DNA of 18,110 bases from Trachelipus rathkii (lineage: Eukaryota > Arthropoda > Malacostraca > Isopoda > Trachelipodidae). The DNA is taken from positions 1-18,110 of the forward strand of contig JABUQX010018355.1 in NCBI GenBank assembly GCA_015478945.1, read 5' to 3'. Below the pieces are notes generated by a model. That model worked only from the letters and a program-made list of their open reading frames with translations, was not told the origin of the DNA and made no database searches. A program made the position numbers and the translations under genes. This document shows, piece by piece, positions 9,001 through 16,799 of the stretch. Within the stretch, counting starts at the first letter, position 1; each line of letters opens with the position of its first letter.

Positions 9001-9577
9001 AATATGTTTATTAGAGGGGTATATAGTATAATTGGACTTGATCTGGTTTTTGGGTTTGAACACTGTCAGCCCCATAATGTTCTGCTAAAGAGGCAGGACC
9101 ATCTTGTCACTTCTCCAAGTTTCATTAGTTGATATTTAGTTTTCCTTATCAAATTAATTTTCAAGGAGAATCTGTATGTAAACTAATGTTGGGTTGGTGT
9201 GGAGATTAACTGGTGTATACCTCTGTCTCTCTCTATTTTATTTTTATGGTTTAAAATTTATATATAATTGTTTAGTTTAAAATCGTAGACGGTTGGTAAA
9301 AAAATAACGTAAGTAGTACCACCAAATCTCTTACAAGGGAGTGGTGGCGCGAGTTGCCGAAATTTTACAAACTGTTCTGCTTTGTCATAGAGATTTAGGT
9401 CATGTTTACAAGTTCTTTTCCTTGAGAACGAACTTGTGTACATTACTCTGAATCTCATATGATTATTATCGATCTTAGTTATTCATTATTATTCATTATT
9501 ATTTATTATTATTAATTCTATTACTTTATATTTATATTTATATTTGAGTTCTCTAAGTTAAAGTTTCACCATTATTA

Positions 9578-9608
<31 letters not shown>

Positions 9609-9985
9609 TTCTTTAAGGTTTTAGACCCGGCATCACGAACCCAGGTATTGGAGCGTGTGCTCGCTCTACTCTTTTTTCTTCGTTGATACAGTTTGTTGGG
9701 GATTTTGCGGGGTTTTAGAGAGATGGGCGGTCCCTTGATATTCTATTATTTTTTCCCACTGGTAGGTAGATTAGTAAGTAATACATTATACAGCATCTTA
9801 TTTTATTATTATATTTTTATATCCTTCCTTTTATCCCTCCTCATTTCCTTCGGTTATTATTAATTGGTATTTTTTAAGAACTTCATAATAATGAATCGGG
9901 TTTTCTTGTTTAAATTGAATCATTGAAGATTTGATACCTTATTATTATTTATTAATTGGCAGTATAAGCTATAATAAGATTTCAT
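9001..9985. other. Spacer with ATT microsatellites
   Basis: No gene supported. ATT repeats occur at about 9480-9515 and 9572-9608. A small inverted repeat, ACAAGTTC (9408-9415) with GAACTTGT (9430-9437), is present. The 9610-9740 segment is GC-richer than its flanks but unrecognised. Any upstream part of the following retrotransposon is not readable here. Confidence 0.4.
9572..9608. repeat. ATT trinucleotide microsatellite
   Basis: About a dozen TTA/ATT units in a row. Confidence 0.85.
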
Positions 9986-10333
9986 ATTCCTCATCCTTAT
10001 TATCAAACATGTTTGCGCGAGCATCTTCTTATTGCTTTAATCTCTGTTCTTTCTAGAGTTTTCGAATCTACTCTAAACAAGAGGATTTAACGTTGTCTTA
10101 AATCTTCTACTATTATGTCAGATCGTCAGTAAGGTTTCTTTAAGGAACACATGGCTGGTAATTTTTTCCTTTCCTTTTTTTGGTCTTCTGCCCTTCGAAA
10201 TTTCGGTGAATCTCTTGTTGTGGTACTAGCGGCATGAAACTTTGATTTATATACTTCCCTCTTTTGGTATATATCCTTCTCACTGGCCTTGTCACTAGTC
10301 TTCTCTCTGATCTTTCTGATTTTCTATAAGTAG
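9986..10333 (+). pseudogene. Non-LTR retrotransposon reverse transcriptase fragment
   Basis: One plus-strand frame, interrupted by stops at 10088, 10130 and 10235, reads in order: IALISVLSRVFESTLNKRI, like the YRPIALxSxxSKxFE block at the start of non-LTR RT; SSTIMSDRQ, stop, GF, like the SDxQYGF block; and WSSALRNFGESLVVVLAA, stop, NFD, like the WSSxLxxFGExxxVALDISKAFD block. The aspartate of the LDIS motif, which is a metal-binding catalytic residue in this superfamily, has become alanine. A frameshifted tail at about 10276-10330 reads GLVTSLLSDLSDFL, fitting the next conserved region. The clade is Jockey- or CR1-like, but I cannot place it more exactly. The fragment is cut off before the YADD block by AAT-rich sequence. 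Confidence 0.75.
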
Positions 10334-10397
10334 CTTTTTGCATACGGCATATTCCCCCTTACTATGATAATGTGAATAATAATAATGCTAGAAGTAA

Positions 10398-10435
10398 TGA
10401 ATAATAATAATAATAATAATAATATAATAATAGGA
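10398..10435. repeat. AAT trinucleotide microsatellite
   Basis: About ten AAT units with small breaks, separating the RT fragment from what may be its continuation. Confidence 0.85.
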
Positions 10436-11643
10436 AAATAAATCACAGTAATAAATTATGAATACATATCATCGCTAATATACTATAATCAAGAATGATC
10501 ATTCCCCCCCCGATACTTTTGAACACTCCGCTTTCGGTTTCTTGTGAATTGATTGTGTTTTGATGGATACTAAACCGTGCAGACTGGGTTGGATCAAAGC
10601 CAGCTAGACAAGACTAGGTATGAATAGTATAGAAATAACTTGATTATTTTTTAAGTATTATTTGGTGCTTATTGCGATTGAGTCCTTAGTAAAGAAGTCA
10701 TGAACTCTGTTACTAAGAATATTCCCGTTGTTTTTTTATTAGGGTTCTTTATGGTACTCCAATGACAGTAAATGAATATCTGGATAATAATAATATCGGT
10801 TATTCTATTCTTGTTCTTATAAATTGATTAAATGACTTTCATTTAATGGCTGTCATGGAACATACATGAAATACATAAATTTGCTTCATAAATAATAATA
10901 ATTTGTAATGTATTATCTATTTAATAATTTTTTCTTTCAATCTCGGGTAATTTGGGATAGATTAACTTGTGATTGTTATTCTTCCGATACCTTTTACTTT
11001 TCTGCGTCACTTACAATTTAACGCGTATTCGATTATGTATTGTATAGTCAACTCGCCCACAATCTCGATCTCTCTCCTCCTTTTCTTCAAATCTTTCTCC
11101 ATTTTATAGTTTTGATTAGAAATCCCTTAATTGTGACTTATTTTCAGGTTGTGAGGACTTCGTTATTCCTAAATTTTTGATCATATTATTATTTAAAAAC
11201 TTCATACGAAGTTCAGAAATTATTAGCGTCTTCATTGAGATTTGTTCTATTTTATTTATTTAGAGAGTATTTATCGCAAATTGATAATGCAAAAAAAAAA
11301 AAAAAAAAACAAAAATGTATAAAAATATGAAAACTCCATAGTTCTAAACAGTGTGTATAGGACCTTATCCCTTGAGATTATGAAGAGATCTCGAGTCAGC
11401 TGAACACAACTGTGCTTTTATGAGCCCTTGTTGTTTTTTTGGACCGATTGTAGTGATCATGCTCTGTCTCATGATATAAGTACTAATCTTTGAAAAAAGC
11501 GGCAAATTGACAATTTTGGAGATAGAGTTGATAGTAACAGTCACGATATAAGTTGTTTGTACGAAATGGGTTACAGTAACTTCATAATTTGGTGATAGTT
11601 GTATATATGAGTATTAGTTATATTATATTACGTATCTTCCTGA
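10436..11643 (+). other. AT-rich spacer with possible RT tail and a poly(A) run
   Basis: At 11014-11091 a plus-strand frame reads QFNAYSIMYCIVNSPTISIS. This weakly recalls the FNxSKTQxC segment that follows the YADD block in the same RT family as the 9986-10333 fragment. A run of 19 A lies at 11291-11309 in the same orientation and could be that element's tail. Both links are tentative. Nothing else in this stretch is recognisable. Confidence 0.3.
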
Positions 11644-11830
11644 TAATCATATATAATATATAATATATTATATATATCTTATATATATAATAGGGTATTT
11701 AATTATTCGATATATATATATATTTATACTATATTTACTAAAAGGTTTGAAACTAATATAAACTAGGCCTTATTGTCTCATAAGTATAGTATAATATTAC
11801 TAACCTATATATATATATAGTTATATTTTT
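11644..11830. repeat. AT-dinucleotide-rich region
   Basis: Interrupted alternating AT blocks at about 11649-11690, 11710-11735 and 11803-11820. Confidence 0.8.
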
Positions 11831-12654
11831 TTTTTTTTTTTATTTGAGTCGATTTCATGTGTTTCGACCCTCCCCTTACACTCTGGTTGGGACTGAATCC
11901 TAACTATTTACAGTAAGGGGATATGTATATAGAACATTTTTTTTTATATCCCCCATTTTTTTTTTTTAGTTGTAGGAGCCCTGGGCCATATTTTTCACGA
12001 TTTAGGTCATACGCCTCTTTCTTATTTTTTGTGCTGTGTCTAGTGATTTTAATGCATAACAATTGCTCTCTTGCTAGAGCCAAGGCATAATTTCCGCCTG
12101 GATAGATAATCGTTTGGATAGTCTTGAGGGACATTGTTTTCACACGTTGTACGGCCATGTTTATACGCATTAACTTGTACTGTTTATGAGGCATCGGGAA
12201 TTATTTTCCGTGGTAGGGTGATGTAAATAGTTGTCTTTTAATGTAACACCACCTACTTGACCCATATACACATTGTCTCAGGTTCTGTAATTAAAATTTA
12301 ACTGGAAAGAGAGATGTGTGGAGTGGTGGGATGTTGGGATGTTGTCTTTTTGAGTTTTGATAAATAAGTGAAATAATATTTGTTAGTGTAACATTTATTT
12401 TTTTTCTATTTTGTATTCTTACTTCTTCATTGTGAATTATCAATATGTTTTGCTTATTATCTTTATCTCTCAAGATAATTAAAGAGAGTGTGGGTGCGCT
12501 AATTTTTTGGTGTTTATTTATTTTGCATATTATTATTTATCTCTCTCTGTAATCACTTATTATGATAAAATAATTTAATACATTTAACAAAACAAACAAA
12601 TAAAATTAATATATATTAACCTTTTTATTTTAGCTATTTTTCCATACTGCAATC
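11831..12654. other. AT/T-rich spacer with unrecognised minus-strand ORF
   Basis: Poly(T) runs occur at about 11828-11841 and 11938-11970. A 96-codon minus-strand ORF at 11904-12194 (begins MPHKQYKLMRINMAVQ) ends in a lysine-rich tail encoded by those T runs. It shows no family motif and is probably chance. A 60-codon minus-strand ORF at 12291-12473 is also unrecognised. Confidence 0.35.
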
Positions 12655-12860
12655 AACCCTGTTTTCTTTTCCCCTCGGAGTTATCGAGGTGTCGCTGGGT
12701 AATATATCGCACGTGCTGTTTTGGAGACATATCTGTGGGACCTTGCGTTTGCTTTCCCAGTGACTCAACCGCCCGTCGGCGCAAGTCCGTTCTTAAATGG
12801 TGCCGGTCTCAAAAGTGTTCTTTGGGACAAAGGCCCCATTTTATAAAGACGCGTTTCAGC
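12655..12860. other. GC-richer islet of unknown nature
   Basis: This patch stands out from its AT-rich surroundings, with CCGCCCGTCGGCGCAAG near 12768 as its richest part. One plus-strand frame is open from before 12655 to about 12872 without an ATG near its start, but the peptide (for example RCRWVIYRTCCFGDIS) resembles nothing I know. It may be a relic of an old repeat or an exon whose splice sites are unclear. Confidence 0.35.
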
Positions 12861-13950
12861 TTCTAATTGACTAAAAGTGGACATTTCGAATTGTACTCTA
12901 ATAATTTTTTTTGAGATACTTGTGGAATGCAATGGGTTCATTCGGGAGAAGGTGAGAGTGTACTGAAGGTTAGTATTAATGTAATTAGGCTATATATATT
13001 AGTTTATGTAATTATTATATACTTATTAATTATAATAATTCTAACTATTATTATATTATGATATTAATTTTTAATTATTCCTCTAAAATAAACTGTATAT
13101 ATAGCATATACTGTATATACAGCATTTATATATATATAGTTTTTTCTTTTGTTCTAAAAAGTATATTATTTATTTATTTAATTATAATACAAATTTATAT
13201 TAGATATATAAATATTATAAACTATAAAAATTTGTATGAGATGTGTCTGGAACTTAGTACCAAAGTATTCTATCTGTTATTCTGGTTGTAACTAGTTTTG
13301 CAATAACTGTAGATAGGTATCTGAATATTGTTTAATTCGGTAATTTCCTACACACTATATGCTTTCTCGTAATTAATTATCATAGTCCCTCCATTTGTGT
13401 CCCAAATTAGGGGGTATATAGGGTATATTCCATGATTTTTTCTCTCAGGTGACTTAGAATTTTTTCCAGTTTATTATAAACATTGTCTCCAACCATCTAG
13501 ACTTACTTTTCGACACATACTAATGACATTCATCCCCTCCCTCCCCCCACAATACATAATTACATTCTACCATCTAGTGATTTTAGGTTCATGCATTTAA
13601 TTGCATCGCGATGTGAGAACACTTCACTATCGGGAACAAATTTTTGATTTCTGGAGCACAAGAGATCAATATAACTAGTTTATTATTATGACTAAATATC
13701 CTTCCCTTTTCAACTTCATCGATATTTATTGTGATGTGGTATAGTTAGGCTCGTGGATGGTAGATGATTAGTTTGATGTTGATAGTATATCAGAGGATGA
13801 ATCATGTATGTTTTCGAATTTAGTCGGCTTCTATAGAAGTATAATTAGCAGGAATAAGTTGAGTGTGCCGTGATTTTTATATTTTAGTTAAGCAAGTGAT
13901 ATTGAGGGATGGAGAATTGCAAGGTACCAGTAGTTTTAAACGTAGATTTG
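12861..13950. other. AT-rich spacer
   Basis: It includes AT-rich repeat-like sequence at about 12990-13140 and a 77-codon isoleucine/tyrosine-rich ORF (13058-13291) that is a composition artefact. No gene or element is supported. From about 13950 the base composition shifts toward G and T on the plus strand, where the minus-strand retrotransposon remnant begins. Confidence 0.45.
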
Positions 13951-14189
13951 AGATGTAGTATGGGACTTTAGCTGAAGGATGCTAGCGTATTTTTCTTCCA
14001 TGTAGGTGGGTGATGTCATTTCTCGTTATGGTTCATGCTTGACTGTCTATCACTTTCGAAGATGCTTTGATGACCTTCCTGTTGGAGGTGTATTCATGAG
14101 TCAATATACCTACTTTTCGCCTCCAGATAGGTTAACAAAGCGTTTTACCTGTGGCTGTCAACTATCTGATTTTCTATATTGACAAGGGG

Positions 14190-14560
14190 GAGATGTGTTT
14201 GTGCAGTGTCAACTGTCCTTACATATAGAAAACAGTTAAGAATTTAAGTGTTTTGTTTGATAGTATTGGAACTTTCTGGGGAACGTTCCTTTATGTACTC
14301 CAATTTGTCTGTCTTGGCTCGGAATGCCTTAGGTATGGAGCTGTTTGGCGTACTCTCTACATGGCTCTGGTTGCGCTTACGGAACCTAGATGCTGACAAT
14401 TATATGGATTACTCCTGATGGCTCTATTCATTGCTCGTAGTGTGCTAGTATTCCTAGTGTTTAGTACTTTGTCTTGTTTGACGATCTTTAGTTGTTCGCT
14501 CAATGGTTAGGCCTTGTTTTCTCATGTCCCCTATTGTCTAGTCTAGGTGTAGTAATATTT
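14190..14560 (-). pseudogene. Possible reverse transcriptase remnants
   Basis: Three short minus-strand pieces occur in the order expected for non-LTR RT, though in different frames: EILLHLD then IGDMRKQGLTI (14502-14560), resembling the stretch before the first RT block; AFRAKTDKLEY (14295-14327), resembling the GFRxxxxTxDxL block; and LTVFYM followed by QLTLHKHI (14191-14238), resembling the FLDI...WHKHL block with its catalytic aspartate lost. Each match alone is weak. The correct order and spacing raise the likelihood, but I would not annotate RT here without a profile search. Confidence 0.35.
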
Positions 14561-14649
14561 CGAGGGGAGGAAGGTTTTTTTCGTAGGCTAGCAGGTTTTT
14601 GATTACCTGCAGGAGGTGATAAGAGGGGATTTACTTCTTCATTCTACAT

Positions 14650-14676
14650 ACGCGTAGACCGCTGCGCTACCACGTC
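14650..14676 (-). other. Box A-like tRNA-type promoter element
   Basis: On the minus strand 14659-14669 reads TAGCGCAGCGG, a full match to the RNA polymerase III box A consensus TRGCNNAGYGG, within a D-arm-like context GTGGTAGCGCAGCGGTCTAC. About 32 bases further the minus strand has GAAGTAAATCC, of which only the AATCC end matches box B. It is not a tRNA gene; at best it is a fossil tRNA-derived SINE head lodged in the retrotransposon remnant. Confidence 0.22.
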
Positions 14677-15129
14677 TTAAACCGGTTACAGTTAATGAGG
14701 CTTAGGTCTTTGAGGCTTAGGACCTATTGTGTGCATGTTAGGTAGGCATATTAGAATATGGGGACTTTATTTGTGGGACGTGTTTCCCCTAGAGGGGCGC
14801 GTGGTGGATTTAAGTGTTGGTTTGCTGTTCAGGAGTACGTGTTAGGAACTGCCATGTTTTTGGCTGTTCCGAGGTTTATTTGAGTGGATGTTGGTTTAGA
14901 TTTTGAGTGTGTATGTGGACTTTTTCTGTGCGTTGTTTGAAAAAGTTTTATTAAATTGGTAGTTTCTTTGATGGCTAGTTTGTTAGTCACCTCTCTCGAG
15001 TGATCCCAATGCGGTTTAATCGTTGTAAATATAATTGTTAACCTTATTTAGCTTATTGGTTGTAAGATAGTTGTGGGGTCGCGCAATGAAGCTATACCAA
15101 AGGTTCTTGATTTGCTAAGGTGATTCATT

Positions 15130-15624
15130 TCGGACGCACTGTATAAAATAAAACAAGTACTTTGAGGTTTTTGTGTGGAATTCTTGGATTTCTTTTGGAA
15201 TTGTAGATTTTTTTTTTGTTAGTGTGTATTTTTGTATCCAAGAAGTGTTTGATTTATTGGTGTTTGAGTGTACTGTTACCAATTTTTGTTCTGGTTAAAG
15301 TTTATTAAATTAGTTTAGTTCCGTTGATGTTGAAGAGGCTACTATAATGTAGGTAGGGATTTGGCTGTTTTTTTTTCGGAGAGAGTTTCTCTGTTTTTTT
15401 TTTTTCAGAGGGGTATCGTGATTATCTGGCCGAAAAGTGTAAAGGATTAAAGTGTTTGCGGGTAATTTGAGGGATGTATGTTTGATTGGACGTTGCTGTT
15501 TAGATATGATTGTGTGTAGTGAAATGGTAATAGCTTCACATAACAGATTCGGGGTAATAGTTAGATTGTTGAAGGGTTTGTGTAAATTAGGGAGTTCATG
15601 AATCGGAGAAGGTGACGCTTGCAA
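15130..15624 (-). pseudogene. Endonuclease-RT linker of the non-LTR element
   Basis: The minus-strand ORF 15310-15624 (104 codons) reads IHELPNLHKPFNNLTITPN and then EAITISLHTIISKQQ, followed by a basic QRNSLRKKN segment. This resembles the helical, basic linker between endonuclease and RT in CR1-like ORFs, which usually contains a polar start, a series of small helices and an arginine-rich R-x-L-R segment. Further left a frame reads YTQTPINQ and GYKNTH, consistent with continued linker. There is no catalytic motif here, so assignment rests on position and general resemblance. Confidence 0.5.
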
Positions 15625-15779
15625 GTATTCGCATTTTCTGTGATTAATTCATGTAACGTTCTTGAATAGGATGTGTGTATAATATGATGTTTATGTTGGA
15701 TAGTGTAGTAATATTGGAGGCATGGTAGAATAGTCCAGAGGAGAGTATTAGGTAGGGTTTGCCAGTTCCTGATACTATA

Positions 15780-16370
15780 AATTGCGGGCGCAGGAGGGAG
15801 AGAGCGAAGGAAGAAATCTTCTGGGGGTGTGGGGTTAATGATTATGTTTGATGGTTGTCGGGGATTGGTTTCTGTTGGTTGAGGATGCTAGATGTATTGT
15901 GAGGTTGATTTTATAAGGTGATGTATACTCTTAGGTAAAGATGTGTGTGTGTGTGTGTTGAGCCATGCGGGGTGGTCGGCATTGAAGTCCCCGACCAATA
16001 TCAGATTATTATATTGAGTTATGGGTGATAAGTCTGGAACATAAAGTCGGGGGTAAAATTGAGAGGTGTAGTGAGATTAATATAGACATTTATTAGTTTT
16101 TTTTTTTTTATCAATTGATTGGTATGAGGATATTTGGTCGTGGATCATTAGTTGTTGAGTGTGATTTGTGGTATTGCGAAATTGGATGTTATATGTACAA
16201 TGGTAACTAGGCCGTGCTCTGGTGGGGCTTTATCTTGTCTTATGATTGTATAATTGGGGAATTTAGAGTCAAGTATCTGGTGTAATGTTAGATTCTTGTT
16301 TTGTTTGTATCTTGTATTTACGAGTATTTAAAATGTGGAGAAATTGTTTGTTTATTTTTGATACCATTTA
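15780..16370 (-). pseudogene. APE-type endonuclease domain of the non-LTR element, broken
   Basis: This domain nicks target DNA to prime reverse transcription. The clearest block is ILVGDFNADHPAWLN at 15957-16001, where the GDFNAxHPxW motif supplies the conserved Asp, Asn and downstream His of the active site. Upstream on the sense strand, FLHILNTRKYKIQTKQE (about 16291-16350) fits the block ending in the catalytic QE, and NYTIIRQDKAPPEHG (about 16215-16260) fits the following P-x-YxxxRxDR segment. Downstream, INLTIHLASSTNRNQSPTTI (about 15850-15909) fits the T-N-x-x-P-T-x-I-D block, but the frame has shifted and the aspartate is gone. A TG dinucleotide run at 15942-15958 follows the GDFNA block. 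The domain needs several frame changes and is not functional. Confidence 0.88.
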
Positions 16371-16438
16371 TATTTAATTAAAGTATGTTGATGGAATTAT
16401 GTGGGTGAGGGATTTGGATTGGCTGTGTGTGGGTTTCC

Positions 16439-16600
16439 GCATGATTGGCAGGACCATGATTGAGCATTTTAATTGGCAAGACCATGATTGAGGGTTTGGA
16501 GATTAGTGCACTTTAAGTGAAACCAGAGTTTGCAGGTGTTGCAATATACTTAGGCTTGACCTCGGATAATAGTTCTATTACATTTAGGACATATAGGCCT
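16439..16600 (-). pseudogene. PHD-type zinc finger of the non-LTR element
   Basis: On the minus strand, in a frame different from the 2A peptide, the sequence reads RPICPKCNRTIIRGQA, stop, VYCNTCKLWFHLKC and then, after one more frame change, WSCQSCGN. The spacing C-x2-C, C-x2-C, H-x2-C, W-x-C-x2-C is the Cys4-His-Cys3 pattern of PHD fingers, and all eight metal ligands are still encoded. Such fingers occur near the N-terminus of CR1-like ORFs, between a 2A peptide and the endonuclease. One in-frame stop and two frame changes break it. Confidence 0.8.
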
Positions 16601-16611
16601 ATATTTGCTCT

Positions 16612-16653
16612 TGGTCCAGGATTTGATTCTATGTCTCTGGTTAAAAGGAGGAG
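16612..16653 (-). other. 2A-like ribosome-skipping peptide
   Basis: The minus strand encodes LLLLTRDIESNPGP, a full match to the D-x-E-x-N-P-G-P core with the usual leucine-rich lead. 2A peptides cause the ribosome to skip the bond between the last Gly and Pro. They are established at the N-terminus of ORFs in several non-LTR retrotransposon families. The residue before DIE is arginine where glycine is usual, which may weaken activity. The frame upstream is open to 16773 but contains no ATG and runs through the fold-back repeat. Confidence 0.85.
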
Positions 16654-16740
16654 TTGGGGAGTGTGCACACCGATCTTACACACCCCAAGTGTTAAGATCG
16701 GTGTGCACACTCCAACTCCTCCTTTTAACCAGAGACATAG
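16629..16740. repeat. Long inverted repeat (fold-back) at the 5' end of the retrotransposon
   Basis: The left arm 16629-16678 and right arm 16693-16740 are reverse complements over 48 paired bases. The only difference is two extra G in the left arm (GTTGGGGAG against the complement of CTCCAAC). The loop is 14 bases (16679-16692). The left arm includes the codons for the first half of the 2A peptide, so the right arm carries an inverted duplicate of those codons. Confidence 0.92.
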
Positions 16741-16741
16741 A

Positions 16742-16780
16742 GGAGTTGGAGAGTGCACACCGATCTTACACACCCTAAGT
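16742..16780. repeat. Third partial copy of the fold-back arm
   Basis: It starts one base after the right arm ends and repeats 16650-16690 in direct orientation (GGAGTTGG, GTGCACACCGATCTTACACA, CCCTAAGT), with a few changes. The unit is therefore present as plus, minus and plus within 152 bases. Confidence 0.88.
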
Positions 16781-16799
16781 TCAAAAAGGTGGAGTATAT

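Larger units (their letters stand above)
13950..16780 (-). mobile_element. Decayed non-LTR retrotransposon with 2A, PHD finger and APE endonuclease
   Basis: Sense-strand order from the right end is: fold-back (16629-16780), 2A-like peptide (16612-16653), PHD-type finger (about 16439-16600), APE endonuclease (about 15780-16370), linker (about 15130-15624) and faint RT blocks (about 14190-14560). The plus strand here is poor in C and A compared with G and T, as expected if the A/C-rich sense strand is the minus strand. The element has many stops and frameshifts. The 3' end cannot be fixed; 13950 is a guess based on composition and faint matches. A CR1/L2-type affiliation fits the combination of 2A, PHD and APE domains. 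Confidence 0.75.

Noticed and set aside
10140..10343. Arginine-rich minus-strand ORF of 67 codons
   Set aside because: It is the antisense shadow of the plus-strand RT fragment.
13058..13291. Isoleucine/tyrosine-rich plus-strand ORF resembling a membrane protein
   Set aside because: The hydrophobic composition comes from AT-repeat codons (ATA, TAT, ATT), as in other AT blocks of the window.
14690..14730. A minus-strand RPxSLINC-like string resembling the YRPISL block of RT
   Set aside because: It would lie upstream of the LLHL...GDMRKQ segment, which is the wrong order for an RT, and it needs a frameshift inside the motif.
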